Shown: positions 8,017 through 15,453 of the stretch, piece by piece | How the letters are laid out: the number at the start of each line of letters is the position of its first letter | Position numbering within the stretch: position 1 is the stretch's first letter | DNA from: Acidobacteriota bacterium | Lineage (GTDB): Bacteria > Acidobacteriota > Terriglobia > Terriglobales > Acidobacteriaceae | Assembly: GCA_021809235.1 (NCBI GenBank) | Contig: JAKBAG010000038.1 | Location: 1 to 17,104, forward strand | Direction: 5' to 3' | DNA: 17,104 nt | The notes under the pieces: generated by a model | Told to the model about the DNA's origin: nothing | The model's database searches: none | Seen by the model: the letters and a program-made list of their open reading frames with translations, nothing else | Made by a program: the position numbers and the translations under genes

Positions 8017-9309
8017 CTACCAAGCCACGGAGTTCACCTGAGCGTGGAGTTCGTCGCCTTCAGCTTGTCGCAGGTAGCGCATGGTCGATTGCAGATCCGC
8101 ATGCCCGACCAAACTTTGGACGGTCTTCAGATCAACTCCATTGCGCAGCAGCGTCGTCATGTAAGTACGGCGGAAGCGATGAAGCGTGTACTCGTGACAA
8201 TCCTGGCTTTTACTGCGACAACCCTCGCAGCGTCCGCAGTTCAACCCGGCTTTTCTGGCCAATACCTTCAGCCCTTTGAGAAGTTTCGTGTTGGGGCGAC
8301 GAGCACTGGTGCCCAAAACAAGAATGTCTCTTGGATGAGCGCTTCGACGAGCACGGAGAGCCTCTATGAGGTCGTCGGTGAGGGGAATCTCCCGCTGCTC
8401 CTTGTCCTTTACACGGAAGGCCCAAACCGTATCGAGCTTCCTAGCAGATCGCTCCTCCCGTTCGCGCAGCATTTCCATCACACGCTGCGCCTCTGCCTTC
8501 GGGTAGATGTCGGTGTACTTCTTGCCTTGCACCTTGAGCACCTTTCGTTCGTAATCGATATCGAAATAGCAGAGATAGGCCATTTCTTGCTCTCGAAGTC
8601 CGCATTTGTAAGCAAGCAAAATCATCAACTGCTTGTAAGGGTTGGCTGCCTGAAGGAGCCGGTTGATTTGATCCCGGCTGTAAATGGTTGGAACCTTCTC
8701 TTCGTAGGCAGGCGTTAGGCTTCCGTCCGTCGCTTCGGCACCTGCTCCGGCAAACCTGAGCCACGACTTCAGTCGCGCATGCTTGTTCGCCACCGTTCGG
8801 TCTTCGCATCCACGACTCCGAAGCAAATTATGAAAAGCGTAAATATCTTCCGCCTGAATCTCATCGATGAAGCTCTTTCGTCGCCTGGCCATCAGGGCAA
8901 TGAATTCATCGGCAACATTGCGAGCTTGTGCTGCGGCTTCCAGGCGGTTGGCGCTCTCAGCTCGCTCGATGTACTCGACTGCTGACTCCCGAATCCGCTT
9001 CCTGTCCGTAGGCACAACCACCTCAAGCCCCGCCCTCTCTGCGATAACGATCGCAGTCGTACGCTCCTCAATGCGGCGACGAACAATCTCTGCTTCTGTG
9101 GCATTTGTGCCTGCAGGCTCAAACATCACCTTGCGATCCACGTAGTAGCGAACCTGGTACTGATAGCGCTCCACCTGAGTTGGCTTCCCGTCGATGAGTG
9201 CGAATCCGGTCTTGATTCTCCCGTTCCCGCTACGCACTACCGAGGCTCGTTTCCATGCGCCATCTGCCGCCCTGTAACGCATGATGAGTGTTGCTGCGCG
9301 TGCATCCAT
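8017..9309 (-). CDS. tyrosine-type site-specific integrase with cysteine cluster (430 aa)
   Basis: Phage-integrase family enzyme, probably the one that inserted this element into a tRNA-Ser gene. From the ATG at 9309, an arm-binding and SAM-like N-terminal half is followed by the catalytic domain: CGLREQE (Arg239), a basic strand with Lys301/Lys303, LHRFRRTY (His377, Arg380), VGH (His403) and MRYL (Tyr412). Just before the HxxR box is an inserted cluster Cys358, Cys361, Cys364 and Cys371, a likely metal knuckle. About 35 extra residues sit between Arg239 and the Lys strand. The frame is open to a TTG at 9345, but the likely promoter places the transcript start at about 9340, favouring the ATG. 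It is separate from the recombinase operon and not co-transcribed with a neighbour. Confidence 0.88.
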   Translation of the reverse strand: MDARAATLIMRYRAADGAWKRASVVRSGNGRIKTGFALIDGKPTQVERYQYQVRYYVDRKVMFEPAGTNATEAEIVRRRIEERTTAIVIAERAGLEVVVPTDRKRIRESAVEYIERAESANRLEAAAQARNVADEFIALMARRRKSFIDEIQAEDIYAFHNLLRSRGCEDRTVANKHARLKSWLRFAGAGAEATDGSLTPAYEEKVPTIYSRDQINRLLQAANPYKQLMILLAYKCGLREQEMAYLCYFDIDYERKVLKVQGKKYTDIYPKAEAQRVMEMLREREERSARKLDTVWAFRVKDKEQREIPLTDDLIEALRARRSAHPRDILVLGTSARRPNTKLLKGLKVLARKAGLNCGRCEGCRSKSQDCHEYTLHRFRRTYMTTLLRNGVDLKTVQSLVGHADLQSTMRYLRQAEGDELHAQVNSVAW

Positions 9310-9317
9310 ACTGTCGA

Positions 9318-9339
9318 TTGTATGACCAAAGTATGACCA
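9318..9339. repeat. tandem GTATGACCA repeats before the integrase start
   Basis: TTGTATGACCA (9318-9328) is followed directly by AAGTATGACCA (9329-9339), an 11-base period. A third copy, identical to the first, lies at 9527-9537. The pair sits between the likely transcript start and the ATG of the integrase, where an arm-type integrase site or an autoregulatory operator would be expected. Confidence 0.55.
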
Positions 9340-9346
9340 CGACAAT

Positions 9347-9375
9347 ATTTATCTGTTTTACATATCTATTATCAA
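9347..9375 (-). promoter_or_regulatory. probable sigma70-type promoter of the integrase
   Basis: On the minus strand TTGATA (9375-9370) and ATAAAT (9352-9347) are separated by 17 bases in a strongly AT-rich stretch. Initiation about seven bases further on would fall near 9340, upstream of the ATG at 9309. Confidence 0.5.
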
Positions 9376-9394
9376 TAGTATACAAACTAACATA

Positions 9395-9417
9395 TTCGAA
9401 TCCCTCTCTCTCCGCCA
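9395..9417 (+). other. attachment-site scar: 3' end of a tRNA-Ser
   Basis: The stretch begins with the T-loop sequence TTCGAATCC and ends with CTCTCTCCGCCA. That reads as the 3' acceptor strand TCTCTCC, discriminator G and CCA expected of a tRNA-Ser beginning GGAGAGA. The preceding bases (ACATA) do not complete a T-stem, and no anticodon or D-arm lies upstream, so this is a fragment rather than a gene. It lies just outside the integrase promoter. This is the usual layout of an att site created when an element enters the 3' end of a tRNA gene, and it marks the right edge of the element. Confidence 0.8.
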
Positions 9418-9555
9418 GCACATTCCCGCAAATATATCTCCCGCCGGAACTTTCGTGATAAGACGATATTTCTCATAGCCTTGTAGTATTTCCATATTTT
9501 CTATCCCGTATCTTATTTTTGTCATTTTGTATGACCATGAGCGATGCGAGGCGGT

Positions 9556-10968
9556 TTAGCGCCACAGCCGGGAGACGGCTCGAAGGATGCGTCCCTGGGT
9601 GCGCGAGAAAGTCTGTTCCATGGCCATCTGGGTGGCGAGAAACTGTACGCCGGAGGAGTAGGTGGGATAGGGGTGGATGGTTGCTGCTAGATCGGCGAGT
9701 TTGAGGCGGTTACGGATTGCGAGGGCAATCTCGGTAATGGTTTCTCCGGCTCGCTCTCCGACGATGACTGCGCCGAGAATATATCCGCTGCGCACAGCGA
9801 TGATCTTGAGCATGCCGAGCAAGTCATCCTCGTTGACGGCGCGATCCACCCGGGAGAGGTCGAAGGTCATGATGTGCAGGCTGGATGCGGAGTATTGCTC
9901 GCGCGCCTGGCGCTCGGTGAGTCCCACCTGTGCCACCTCCGGTGCGGTGAAGGTGATACGGGAGAGTGAGTCGCTGGAGCCACAGTTGTTACCCGGGAGC
10001 AGGGCGTTACGAACCGCCTGGAAGCCCTGCCATCCGGCCAGATGCGAGTATTGCGGACCGCCAATGACATCGCCGGAGGCATAGATGTGGTGCGCGGATG
10101 TCCGCAGATACTTGTCCACTTCTATGCCGCGCGCAGAGTAACGGACGCGTGCGTTTTCAAGCCCAAGATTGCGAACGAGTGGGGCTCGTCCTGTGGCAAC
10201 TAGGAGCATGTCCCCTGTGGCGTTGCCCTGCGAAGTGTGTACGGTAACGGAGCGGCCTTCTCCGGATATGGATTGTGCCCGTGCGGCAAGGCGAAGAATA
10301 CCCTGGGAGGCAAATACGCGCTCGATGAGTGCGGAGACTTCATCGTCCTCCTCAGGGAGAATCCGCTCAGCCACGATGGTGACGCGTGCCCCCAGTCTGC
10401 GATAAGCCTGCGCAATCTCACAACCGATGGGACCGCCACCAAGGATGACAAGATGCTCAGGCATGCGATCGTTCTCGAAGATTTGCTGATAGGTGAGAAA
10501 TGGGACGGAGGAAAGTCCATCCACGGCAGGAAGCCTGGGTTCAGCACCAGTATTGATGAGAAACTTCTGAGCACGGATGGTCCTATCTCCAACACAGAGG
10601 GTGTGTGCATCGAGAAACGATGCCGAGCCCAGGAAGACATTCATCCCTTTCTTCTTCAGGTTCTCCGGCTTGGTAGGCTCATAAATCTGTTCGATGGTTT
10701 TGCGCAGGTAGGAGCGCACAAGAGGCATCTCTGCCTGTGGAGCCGAGGATGCAATGCCGTATCGGGAGGCCATGCGCACATGATGCGCAACGGTGGCAGC
10801 TTTGATGAGCGACTTGCTCGGAACACAGCCGCTCCAGGTACAGTCGCCACCGATTGGTCCCTTGTCGATAAGCGCCGTTCGTGCACCAAGCTGGAGAGCG
10901 AAGTCTACAGCGATCAGCCCGGAAGCTCCTGCACCGATAATCGCCAGATCATATTCGGGAACTTTCAT
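9556..10968 (-). CDS. FAD/NAD(P) disulfide oxidoreductase, mercuric/lipoamide reductase-like (470 aa)
   Basis: Flavoprotein of the pyridine nucleotide-disulfide oxidoreductase class I family. FAD-binding GAGASG is at residues 12-17, the redox-active pair Cys43/Cys48 lies in GDCTWSGCVPSK, NAD(P)-binding GGGPIGCE is at 177-184, and the second FAD motif YASGD is at 296-300, followed by a dimerisation domain. The C-terminal acid-base motif reads HPYPTYSS, with Tyr434 where lipoamide dehydrogenases have His and no following Glu. The substrate is therefore open. The N-terminal metal-binding domain and C-terminal Cys-Cys of true MerA are absent. The start at 10968 follows GGAGGA by 6-8 bases and overlaps the MFS gene by 20 bases; a longer frame to 11049 has no such support. 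Last gene of the sigma operon. Confidence 0.85.
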   Translation of the reverse strand: MKVPEYDLAIIGAGASGLIAVDFALQLGARTALIDKGPIGGDCTWSGCVPSKSLIKAATVAHHVRMASRYGIASSAPQAEMPLVRSYLRKTIEQIYEPTKPENLKKKGMNVFLGSASFLDAHTLCVGDRTIRAQKFLINTGAEPRLPAVDGLSSVPFLTYQQIFENDRMPEHLVILGGGPIGCEIAQAYRRLGARVTIVAERILPEEDDEVSALIERVFASQGILRLAARAQSISGEGRSVTVHTSQGNATGDMLLVATGRAPLVRNLGLENARVRYSARGIEVDKYLRTSAHHIYASGDVIGGPQYSHLAGWQGFQAVRNALLPGNNCGSSDSLSRITFTAPEVAQVGLTERQAREQYSASSLHIMTFDLSRVDRAVNEDDLLGMLKIIAVRSGYILGAVIVGERAGETITEIALAIRNRLKLADLAATIHPYPTYSSGVQFLATQMAMEQTFSRTQGRILRAVSRLWR

Positions 10969-12271
10969 GGACTTCCTCCAGTGTGATGTGCGTATGTGAC
11001 GAGTCATTGTCTGCAACCCAATGCAACAGGGTAAGCGCGAGGATGGCAAGCATCATGGTGCCGAGCAGCAGGCCATCAATGCGCAACCGACCGCCCAGCC
11101 AGCCTGCAAGAAGAGAGCCTGTGATGGCGCCGATGCCGAGCAGTACGGAGTAGATTCCCATGGCCACACCTTTGCCATCGCTGCCGACAAGCGATTGGGC
11201 CAGCCAGGCAAGTGCGGCGGGCGTAAATCCACTCTCCACCATAACGATCAATCCCGTGGCTGCAAGCACGAGTGCGCGCAGCCCTGAAGACCAGCCAGTG
11301 GAGTGGTTGACAGCATAGAGGCCTACGCATACCCATGGCATTGCGCCGAGCGAAAGAAACATTGCGGTACGGATGCGAAGATGAGGCAAGACGAAGCTCC
11401 ACAGAAGTACGCCCACGCCAAAGAGAACAGAGTAGGCAAGCAGCATCCATCCCATGCGGGTAGGAGTTGCGGCAAAGATGCCATCCAGATATTGCAAAGT
11501 GGCTCGTCTTTGCGTGAAAAGATAGGCTGTGGTTGGTCCAAGCCACAGACCAAGGACAGCGTTAACGCAGAGCCAAACGGGGGCAAGCGCACGAATCTGC
11601 GGATTGCGAAGCGCTTGTTTCAGGCCATGCAATGCCGTTCTGGCTCCATGGGCACGGGCACGTTGCGCACCTACAAGAAGCAGCAGAGCCGATGCGCAAT
11701 AAAGCAGAGCCAGAAGTGTGAAAGCGTGCTTGTGAAAGCGTGGCCAAAGCTGGCTTCCCAATACGCCGCCGAGCGCAAGACCGGCAAGCAGGGAAAGCTC
11801 AAAGAAACTCATAACGCGAGCACGCAGGCTACTGCTTTGGGTCGTGGACTGTGCCAGATATGCAAGCAAGGGTGGTGTGACTGCAGCGACAGCGAGACCA
11901 TCCAGAATACGGCTAAAGTAGAAGATCTCTGGAGCTGGAGCAAGTGCAAAGATGCCAACAGCGACGGCCCCCAGCAATGCACCACTCATCATGAGCCAGC
12001 GCGGCGAGATGGCATCGGCAACAAAACCAAGCGGGATGGAAGCAATAAGCTCTGCGGCGAATGAGGCAGCACCGAGCATTCCGATGAGTCGAGCATCAAT
12101 GTGCATGTCAGTGGAGTTGAGGTGGGCCAGATAGATACCAATGAGTACGGCGCTGGCACCGCTGGCAATGCGCAGGAATGAATAGCCAAGAATTGCCGCT
12201 GTCAACTCGGGAGTGGATGATTTCCTGAATGTTTCAGGTGCAGATGCACTACGCAGAAACGATCTCCTCAT
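10949..12271 (-). CDS. MFS transporter (440 aa)
   Basis: Inner-membrane permease of the major facilitator superfamily. About twelve hydrophobic segments are visible. The loop between helices 2 and 3 carries GFVADAISPRWLMM, matching the family's G-x-x-x-D-x-x-x-R-(R/K) signature. A cytoplasmic basic loop divides the two halves near residues 200-225. Substrate cannot be told; by context it may export the product or toxin handled by the cluster. The ATG at 12271 has no clear ribosome site and lies 27 bases after the anti-sigma stop, so expression may depend on coupling. The 3' end overlaps the oxidoreductase start. Confidence 0.87.
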   Translation of the reverse strand: MRRSFLRSASAPETFRKSSTPELTAAILGYSFLRIASGASAVLIGIYLAHLNSTDMHIDARLIGMLGAASFAAELIASIPLGFVADAISPRWLMMSGALLGAVAVGIFALAPAPEIFYFSRILDGLAVAAVTPPLLAYLAQSTTQSSSLRARVMSFFELSLLAGLALGGVLGSQLWPRFHKHAFTLLALLYCASALLLLVGAQRARAHGARTALHGLKQALRNPQIRALAPVWLCVNAVLGLWLGPTTAYLFTQRRATLQYLDGIFAATPTRMGWMLLAYSVLFGVGVLLWSFVLPHLRIRTAMFLSLGAMPWVCVGLYAVNHSTGWSSGLRALVLAATGLIVMVESGFTPAALAWLAQSLVGSDGKGVAMGIYSVLLGIGAITGSLLAGWLGGRLRIDGLLLGTMMLAILALTLLHWVADNDSSHTHITLEEVHESSRI

Positions 12272-12298
12272 GCTGGGGTTTGCTGATTTGGACTGCGG

Positions 12299-12550
12299 TC
12301 AGGAGGTGCTGGATTTTGACTTTGCCACAAGCGAATCCACGAAACTGTGAAGCCGGTGTCCATACCCTTCGGGAATCTCAAAGATGGTTTCGTCTCCCAT
12401 AATGACGAGCATTTTGCGAGTGCTGTCATAGACAGCACTGCAACGCCGACACCCCCGCAGATGACGCTCAATCGTTTCACGCATTTCGGCTGAGACGTTT
12501 CCATCCAGATACTCCGAAATCTGACCGATTATCGTCTTGCAGGTGACCAT
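12299..12550 (-). CDS. small zinc-finger anti-sigma factor (83 aa)
   Basis: Probable ZAS-type (zf-HC2) anti-sigma factor for the sigma factor encoded just upstream. Cys4, then the YLDG motif at 14-17, then His30-x3-Cys34-x2-Cys37 give the expected zinc ligands. The remaining 45 residues hold no membrane segment, so it should be a soluble inhibitor. Soluble ZAS proteins often respond to thiol oxidation or metals by zinc release, which would suit the redox genes nearby; that role is inferred. The start at 12550 follows GGAAAGGAA and overlaps the sigma gene by 22 bases. A longer frame to 12577 is less likely. Confidence 0.8.
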   Translation of the reverse strand: MVTCKTIIGQISEYLDGNVSAEMRETIERHLRGCRRCSAVYDSTRKMLVIMGDETIFEIPEGYGHRLHSFVDSLVAKSKSSTS

Positions 12551-13203
12551 GGATTGATTCCTTTCCAGCGTTCCCAAAACGATGGCTGCGGTATGCCGAG
12601 TGAGGGTGTGAGTGCTTCACGCAAGCGGAGCCGTGCACGATGTAGACGCGTTTTGACGGTGGCTTCGCTTATGCCAAGTATCTCCATCGTCTCAGCCACG
12701 TTCAGTTGCTCCACATCCCGCAGTAGCAGTATCTCCCGGTAGCTTGCTGGAATACTTTCCAGTGCCTTGAGCAGAGCCGCATGAATCTCCCGCTTCTCAA
12801 AAGCTTCGCTGGGCAGATCGCGCCAGTCGGCAAAATCCCTCGGTCTATGAAAGGCTGTCTCATTGCCGTTCTCCTCCCCGTCATCAATGGACTCAAACTG
12901 TCCCTGCCTCCGTCGTCGCCAAAGCAGCCTGGCTTCATTCTGCACAACGCGCATACTCCACTGCTTGAACCGCTCCCGCTCTTTCAGTTGGTCGAGCCGC
13001 GTGAACAGAGTGACAATTGCCTGTTGTACGGCGTCTTCGGCATCCTGCTCATTCCGCAGAATGCTGAACGCCAACCGATAATACATCTGCTCATAAGGGC
13101 GGATAAGCTCATGAAATACACTTTGCTCACCTGCCAGAAATCGCTGGATCAGGTCCGCTGTTTCCAGCGAAGTCCCCGTGGTATTTGTCTGCTCGATCAT
13201 CAT
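12529..13203 (-). CDS. ECF (sigma70 family) RNA polymerase sigma factor (224 aa)
   Basis: Extracytoplasmic-function sigma factor. Region 2 spans about residues 28-95, with YRLAFSILRNEQDAEDAVQ (core binding) and FKQWSMRVVQNEARLLWRRRR (-10 recognition). Region 4 at 145-198 has IPASYREILLLRDVEQ and the HTH VAETMEILGISEATVKTRL, followed by HRARLRLRE, which contacts the -35 element. It heads the leftward operon with its likely anti-sigma factor. It is divergent from the radical SAM arm across a 116-base gap holding a perfect inverted repeat, and is probably autoregulated. Met1 and Met2 are both possible starts; a GGAG about 13 bases upstream is a poor ribosome site. Confidence 0.9.
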   Translation of the reverse strand: MMIEQTNTTGTSLETADLIQRFLAGEQSVFHELIRPYEQMYYRLAFSILRNEQDAEDAVQQAIVTLFTRLDQLKERERFKQWSMRVVQNEARLLWRRRRQGQFESIDDGEENGNETAFHRPRDFADWRDLPSEAFEKREIHAALLKALESIPASYREILLLRDVEQLNVAETMEILGISEATVKTRLHRARLRLREALTPSLGIPQPSFWERWKGINPWSPARR

Positions 13204-13244
13204 GAAAACAAATCCACTCCATGATACCGAGTCGCCACGGGAGC

Positions 13245-13284
13245 AAAGGTTACAGATTTGAGTTGTGATTCATCTGTAACCTTT
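13245..13284. promoter_or_regulatory. perfect 13-bp inverted repeat between divergent operons
   Basis: AAAGGTTACAGAT (13245-13257) and ATCTGTAACCTTT (13272-13284) pair exactly around a 14-base centre. Each strand thus presents TGTAACCTTT pointing outward, toward the sigma operon on one side and the membrane protein/radical SAM operon on the other. TGTAAC resembles the -35 element of several ECF sigma factors, so paired divergent promoters are plausible. No shared -10 element could be recognised, so an operator for a dimeric regulator is an equal alternative. Confidence 0.65.
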
Positions 13285-13319
13285 CCCCACTTCTGAAAAT
13301 CCAGCAGGCAGGGGGTACG

Positions 13320-13763
13320 ATGCAAAAGATTACGGCAAGAGTGCTTTGGGCTGGTGTGGCCGCGACCGTTGTTATGACGGCAATGATGATGTTTGTGGCA
13401 CCGATGATGGGTATACACATGGACATTGCGGCAAGCCTGGCTGGAATGATGCATATGCCATGGATACTGGGACTCATCGTACACCTGATGCTGGGTGCCA
13501 TCGTGTTTCCCATGCTGTTTGCGATGATGGTTGAGGAACGGCTTCCGGGCAATGTGCTGATGAAGGGAATACTCTTCGGAGCCATTCTGTGGCTGGTAAT
13601 GGAATTTGCCGTGATGCCAATGATGGGTGAAGGCTTTCTGGGACTGAACGGGCCGGGGATGATCGGTGCAGTTGCGGCACTGATAGTGCATCTTGTCTAT
13701 GGAGCGATTCTTGGATTTGAAGCGGCAGATCGTTCGGCTACCGTTGTCTCCCGGGCGGTCTAG
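13320..13763 (+). CDS. small methionine-rich integral membrane protein (147 aa)
   Basis: Four hydrophobic segments are visible (about residues 8-30, 44-72, 82-102 and 112-132), so this is an inner-membrane protein with short loops. Methionine is strikingly frequent (MTAMMMF, MMHMP, VMPMM), and HM/MH pairs occur in the first half, which could coordinate soft metals or pack against lipids. It resembles small uncharacterised DUF6789-like membrane proteins by eye only. GGGGG lies 4-8 bases before the ATG. It is the first gene of the rightward arm. Confidence 0.7.
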   Translation: MQKITARVLWAGVAATVVMTAMMMFVAPMMGIHMDIAASLAGMMHMPWILGLIVHLMLGAIVFPMLFAMMVEERLPGNVLMKGILFGAILWLVMEFAVMPMMGEGFLGLNGPGMIGAVAALIVHLVYGAILGFEAADRSATVVSRAV

Positions 13764-13773
13764 CGCCGGGTTT
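13750..13773 (+). terminator. weak hairpin with short T-run at the end of the membrane-protein gene
   Basis: CCCG-GCG pairs with CGC-CGGG (13750-13757 with 13764-13770, one bulged G), followed by TTT. The stop codon lies in the loop. It may act as an attenuator before the radical SAM gene rather than a full terminator. Confidence 0.3.
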
Positions 13774-13785
13774 CCTCACAGATTT

Positions 13786-13812
13786 GTATCCTCCTTATCG
13801 ACTGCCGGATAC
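13786..13812. repeat. 6-bp inverted repeat upstream of the radical SAM gene
   Basis: GTATCC (13786-13791) and GGATAC (13807-13812) flank a 15-base centre. The sequence to its left, CACAGATTTGTATCC, recalls the ACAGATTTG and TGTAACC elements of the larger repeat at 13245-13284. It could be a second, weaker site for the same regulator. Confidence 0.35.
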
Positions 13813-13884
13813 TGATGACACGATCGGTAAGAGGAGATTTCACTGGGTTTTCTCTCTGCACTCAATCATCCCTGGAGCGTTGCG

Positions 13885-15450
13885 ATGTCTACTGCTTTCG
13901 AGACTTATCCTTCACCGACGAATGGCGCAAAGCGCGACGCGGATCATGTGTTTTATGAGCTGACACGCAGCATTTGTCCCAACTGTCGTCGTGTGATCGA
14001 TGCCAAGATCCTGCTTCGCGACAACAAGGTGTACATGTCCAAGCGTTGCCCAGACTGCGGACCCTTCGAGGCGCTGGTTTATGGCGATGCTCAAGCGTAT
14101 ATGAATTTCTCAAAGTTCAATAAACCCGGGACCATACCGTTAGCCTTCGGTACGGAGATCAAGGATGGATGTCCACACGATTGCGGCCTTTGTCCGGACC
14201 ATCAGCAGCACGCCTGCCTCGGCATCATTGAAGTGAACAGCACCTGCAACATGAATTGCCCACTCTGCTTCGCCGATGCAAAGCCGGGCTTCAGCCTGAC
14301 AATGGAAGAAGTGGAGGCAATGCTTGATGACTACGTGCGGACGGAAGGCAGTCCAGAGGTGATCCAGTTCTCTGGTGGCGAACCGACGATCCATCCACAA
14401 ATCATCGATTTTGTCCGTGCCGCGCATGCCAGGAAGATTCCCTTTGTGATGGTGAATACCAACGGGAAGCGGATTGCGCAGGATGATCGCTTTCTGGAGC
14501 AGCTGGCAGAGGTGCGTCCGTCGCTCTACTTTCAATTTGATGGCTTCGACAGTGAGACCTACCGCATCATTCGAGGGGAACCGAACCTGCTGGAGGAAAA
14601 GCTGCGTGCGTTGGATCGTCTGGCCTCGATTGGACTGAATGTGACGCTGGTTCCAGCTATCGAACGAGGCGTTAACGATCATGAAATTGGAAAGATTATT
14701 GAACTCGCGATCGGGCATCCAGCTATTCGCGGCATCAACTTTCAGCCAGCTTTTCATGCTGGTCGCCACATGCAGCATGATCCCATGAAGCGGATGACGA
14801 TTCCGGATATCGTAAGGCTGATTGAAGAGCAGACTGAGGGTAAGTTTGTGGCCAGCGACTTTATCCCGGTTCCATGCTGTTTCCCTACCTGCAATTCGGT
14901 TACCTACGCCTTTCTGGACGGAGACAAAGTCACGCCACTTTCCCGCATCGTGAATGTGTATGACTATCTGGACTACATAACCAACCGCGTGATGCCGGAT
15001 TTCAGTCTGGAGATTAAAAAGGCATTGGAGGGACTGTGGTCGTCTTCATCGGTCTCGGGTTCCGCAAAGTCAGCGGAACAGTTTGCGATCTCCTGTCAGG
15101 CATGCGGCTTGCCCGAAAGTCTGACAGTAGGCGATATTGCCCGAAATATGTTGATGATCATGCTGCAGGATTTCATGGATCCCTGGACCTTCAACCAGAA
15201 GAATCTGATGAAGTGCTGTAAAGAATTTCTTCTTCCGGGAGGTAAGCAGATTCCCTTCTGCGCCTATAACTCCGTCGGCTATCGAGAGCAAGCGCGAATG
15301 CAGCTGGATGCAATGGAAACAAGGCGTAGGCAGGCGCGACGGGATGGCCAGCCCTACCAGCTCGAACCGGTTACATTTGACTTCAAGCATACATCCGGTC
15401 CATCCGCGAGCAGTACGCTTCACCAGATTCTTGGCGCAGGGGCGGAGTGA
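13885..15450 (+). CDS. radical SAM protein of the MJ0619/tetraether-synthase (Tes)-like family (521 aa)
   Basis: Radical S-adenosylmethionine enzyme. The [4Fe-4S] motif is Cys121-x3-Cys125-x2-Cys128 (STCNMNCPLCFAD), followed by SGGEPT at 163-168 for SAM binding. An N-terminal zinc-ribbon or rubredoxin-like pair, Cys31/Cys34 with Cys55/Cys58, and further cysteines at 96, 100, 103 and 111, then 331, 332, 336, 404, 407, 444, 445 and 459, could hold extra clusters. This arrangement and the length match archaeal Tes, which joins lipid tails of membrane ether lipids. Bacterial relatives have been proposed to link fatty chains into membrane-spanning lipids. Lipid coupling is thus the leading guess, but the redox and methyltransferase context leaves other radical couplings open. 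GGAG is about 8 bases before the ATG. The methyltransferase starts three bases after the stop. Confidence 0.85.
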   Translation: MSTAFETYPSPTNGAKRDADHVFYELTRSICPNCRRVIDAKILLRDNKVYMSKRCPDCGPFEALVYGDAQAYMNFSKFNKPGTIPLAFGTEIKDGCPHDCGLCPDHQQHACLGIIEVNSTCNMNCPLCFADAKPGFSLTMEEVEAMLDDYVRTEGSPEVIQFSGGEPTIHPQIIDFVRAAHARKIPFVMVNTNGKRIAQDDRFLEQLAEVRPSLYFQFDGFDSETYRIIRGEPNLLEEKLRALDRLASIGLNVTLVPAIERGVNDHEIGKIIELAIGHPAIRGINFQPAFHAGRHMQHDPMKRMTIPDIVRLIEEQTEGKFVASDFIPVPCCFPTCNSVTYAFLDGDKVTPLSRIVNVYDYLDYITNRVMPDFSLEIKKALEGLWSSSSVSGSAKSAEQFAISCQACGLPESLTVGDIARNMLMIMLQDFMDPWTFNQKNLMKCCKEFLLPGGKQIPFCAYNSVGYREQARMQLDAMETRRRQARRDGQPYQLEPVTFDFKHTSGPSASSTLHQILGAGAE

Positions 15451-15453
15451 TAG

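Noticed and set aside
488..9309. Classic RIT (recombinase-in-trio) element formed by the three recombinase genes
   Set aside because: RIT genes are three contiguous, ordinary-sized overlapping recombinases; here the third (8017-9309) is separated by two small genes and 676 bases and has its own promoter.
9345..9345. TTG at 9345 as integrase start (442 aa)
   Set aside because: It lies upstream of the transcript start predicted from the promoter at 9347-9375 and has no ribosome site; the ATG at 9309 is preferred.
9395..9417. Functional tRNA gene
   Set aside because: Only the T-loop and acceptor 3' strand are present; the preceding bases cannot form the T-stem or any other arm.
9556..10968. 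True mercuric reductase (merA)
   Set aside because: Only the general disulfide oxidoreductase motifs are present; the MerA-specific cysteine pair and N-terminal domain are missing and no merR/merT/merP lies nearby.
11303..12064. 253-codon plus-strand frame opposite the MFS gene
   Set aside because: Its translation is low-complexity Lys/Gln/Ser-rich, as expected for the antisense of hydrophobic helices; the minus-strand MFS protein is clear.
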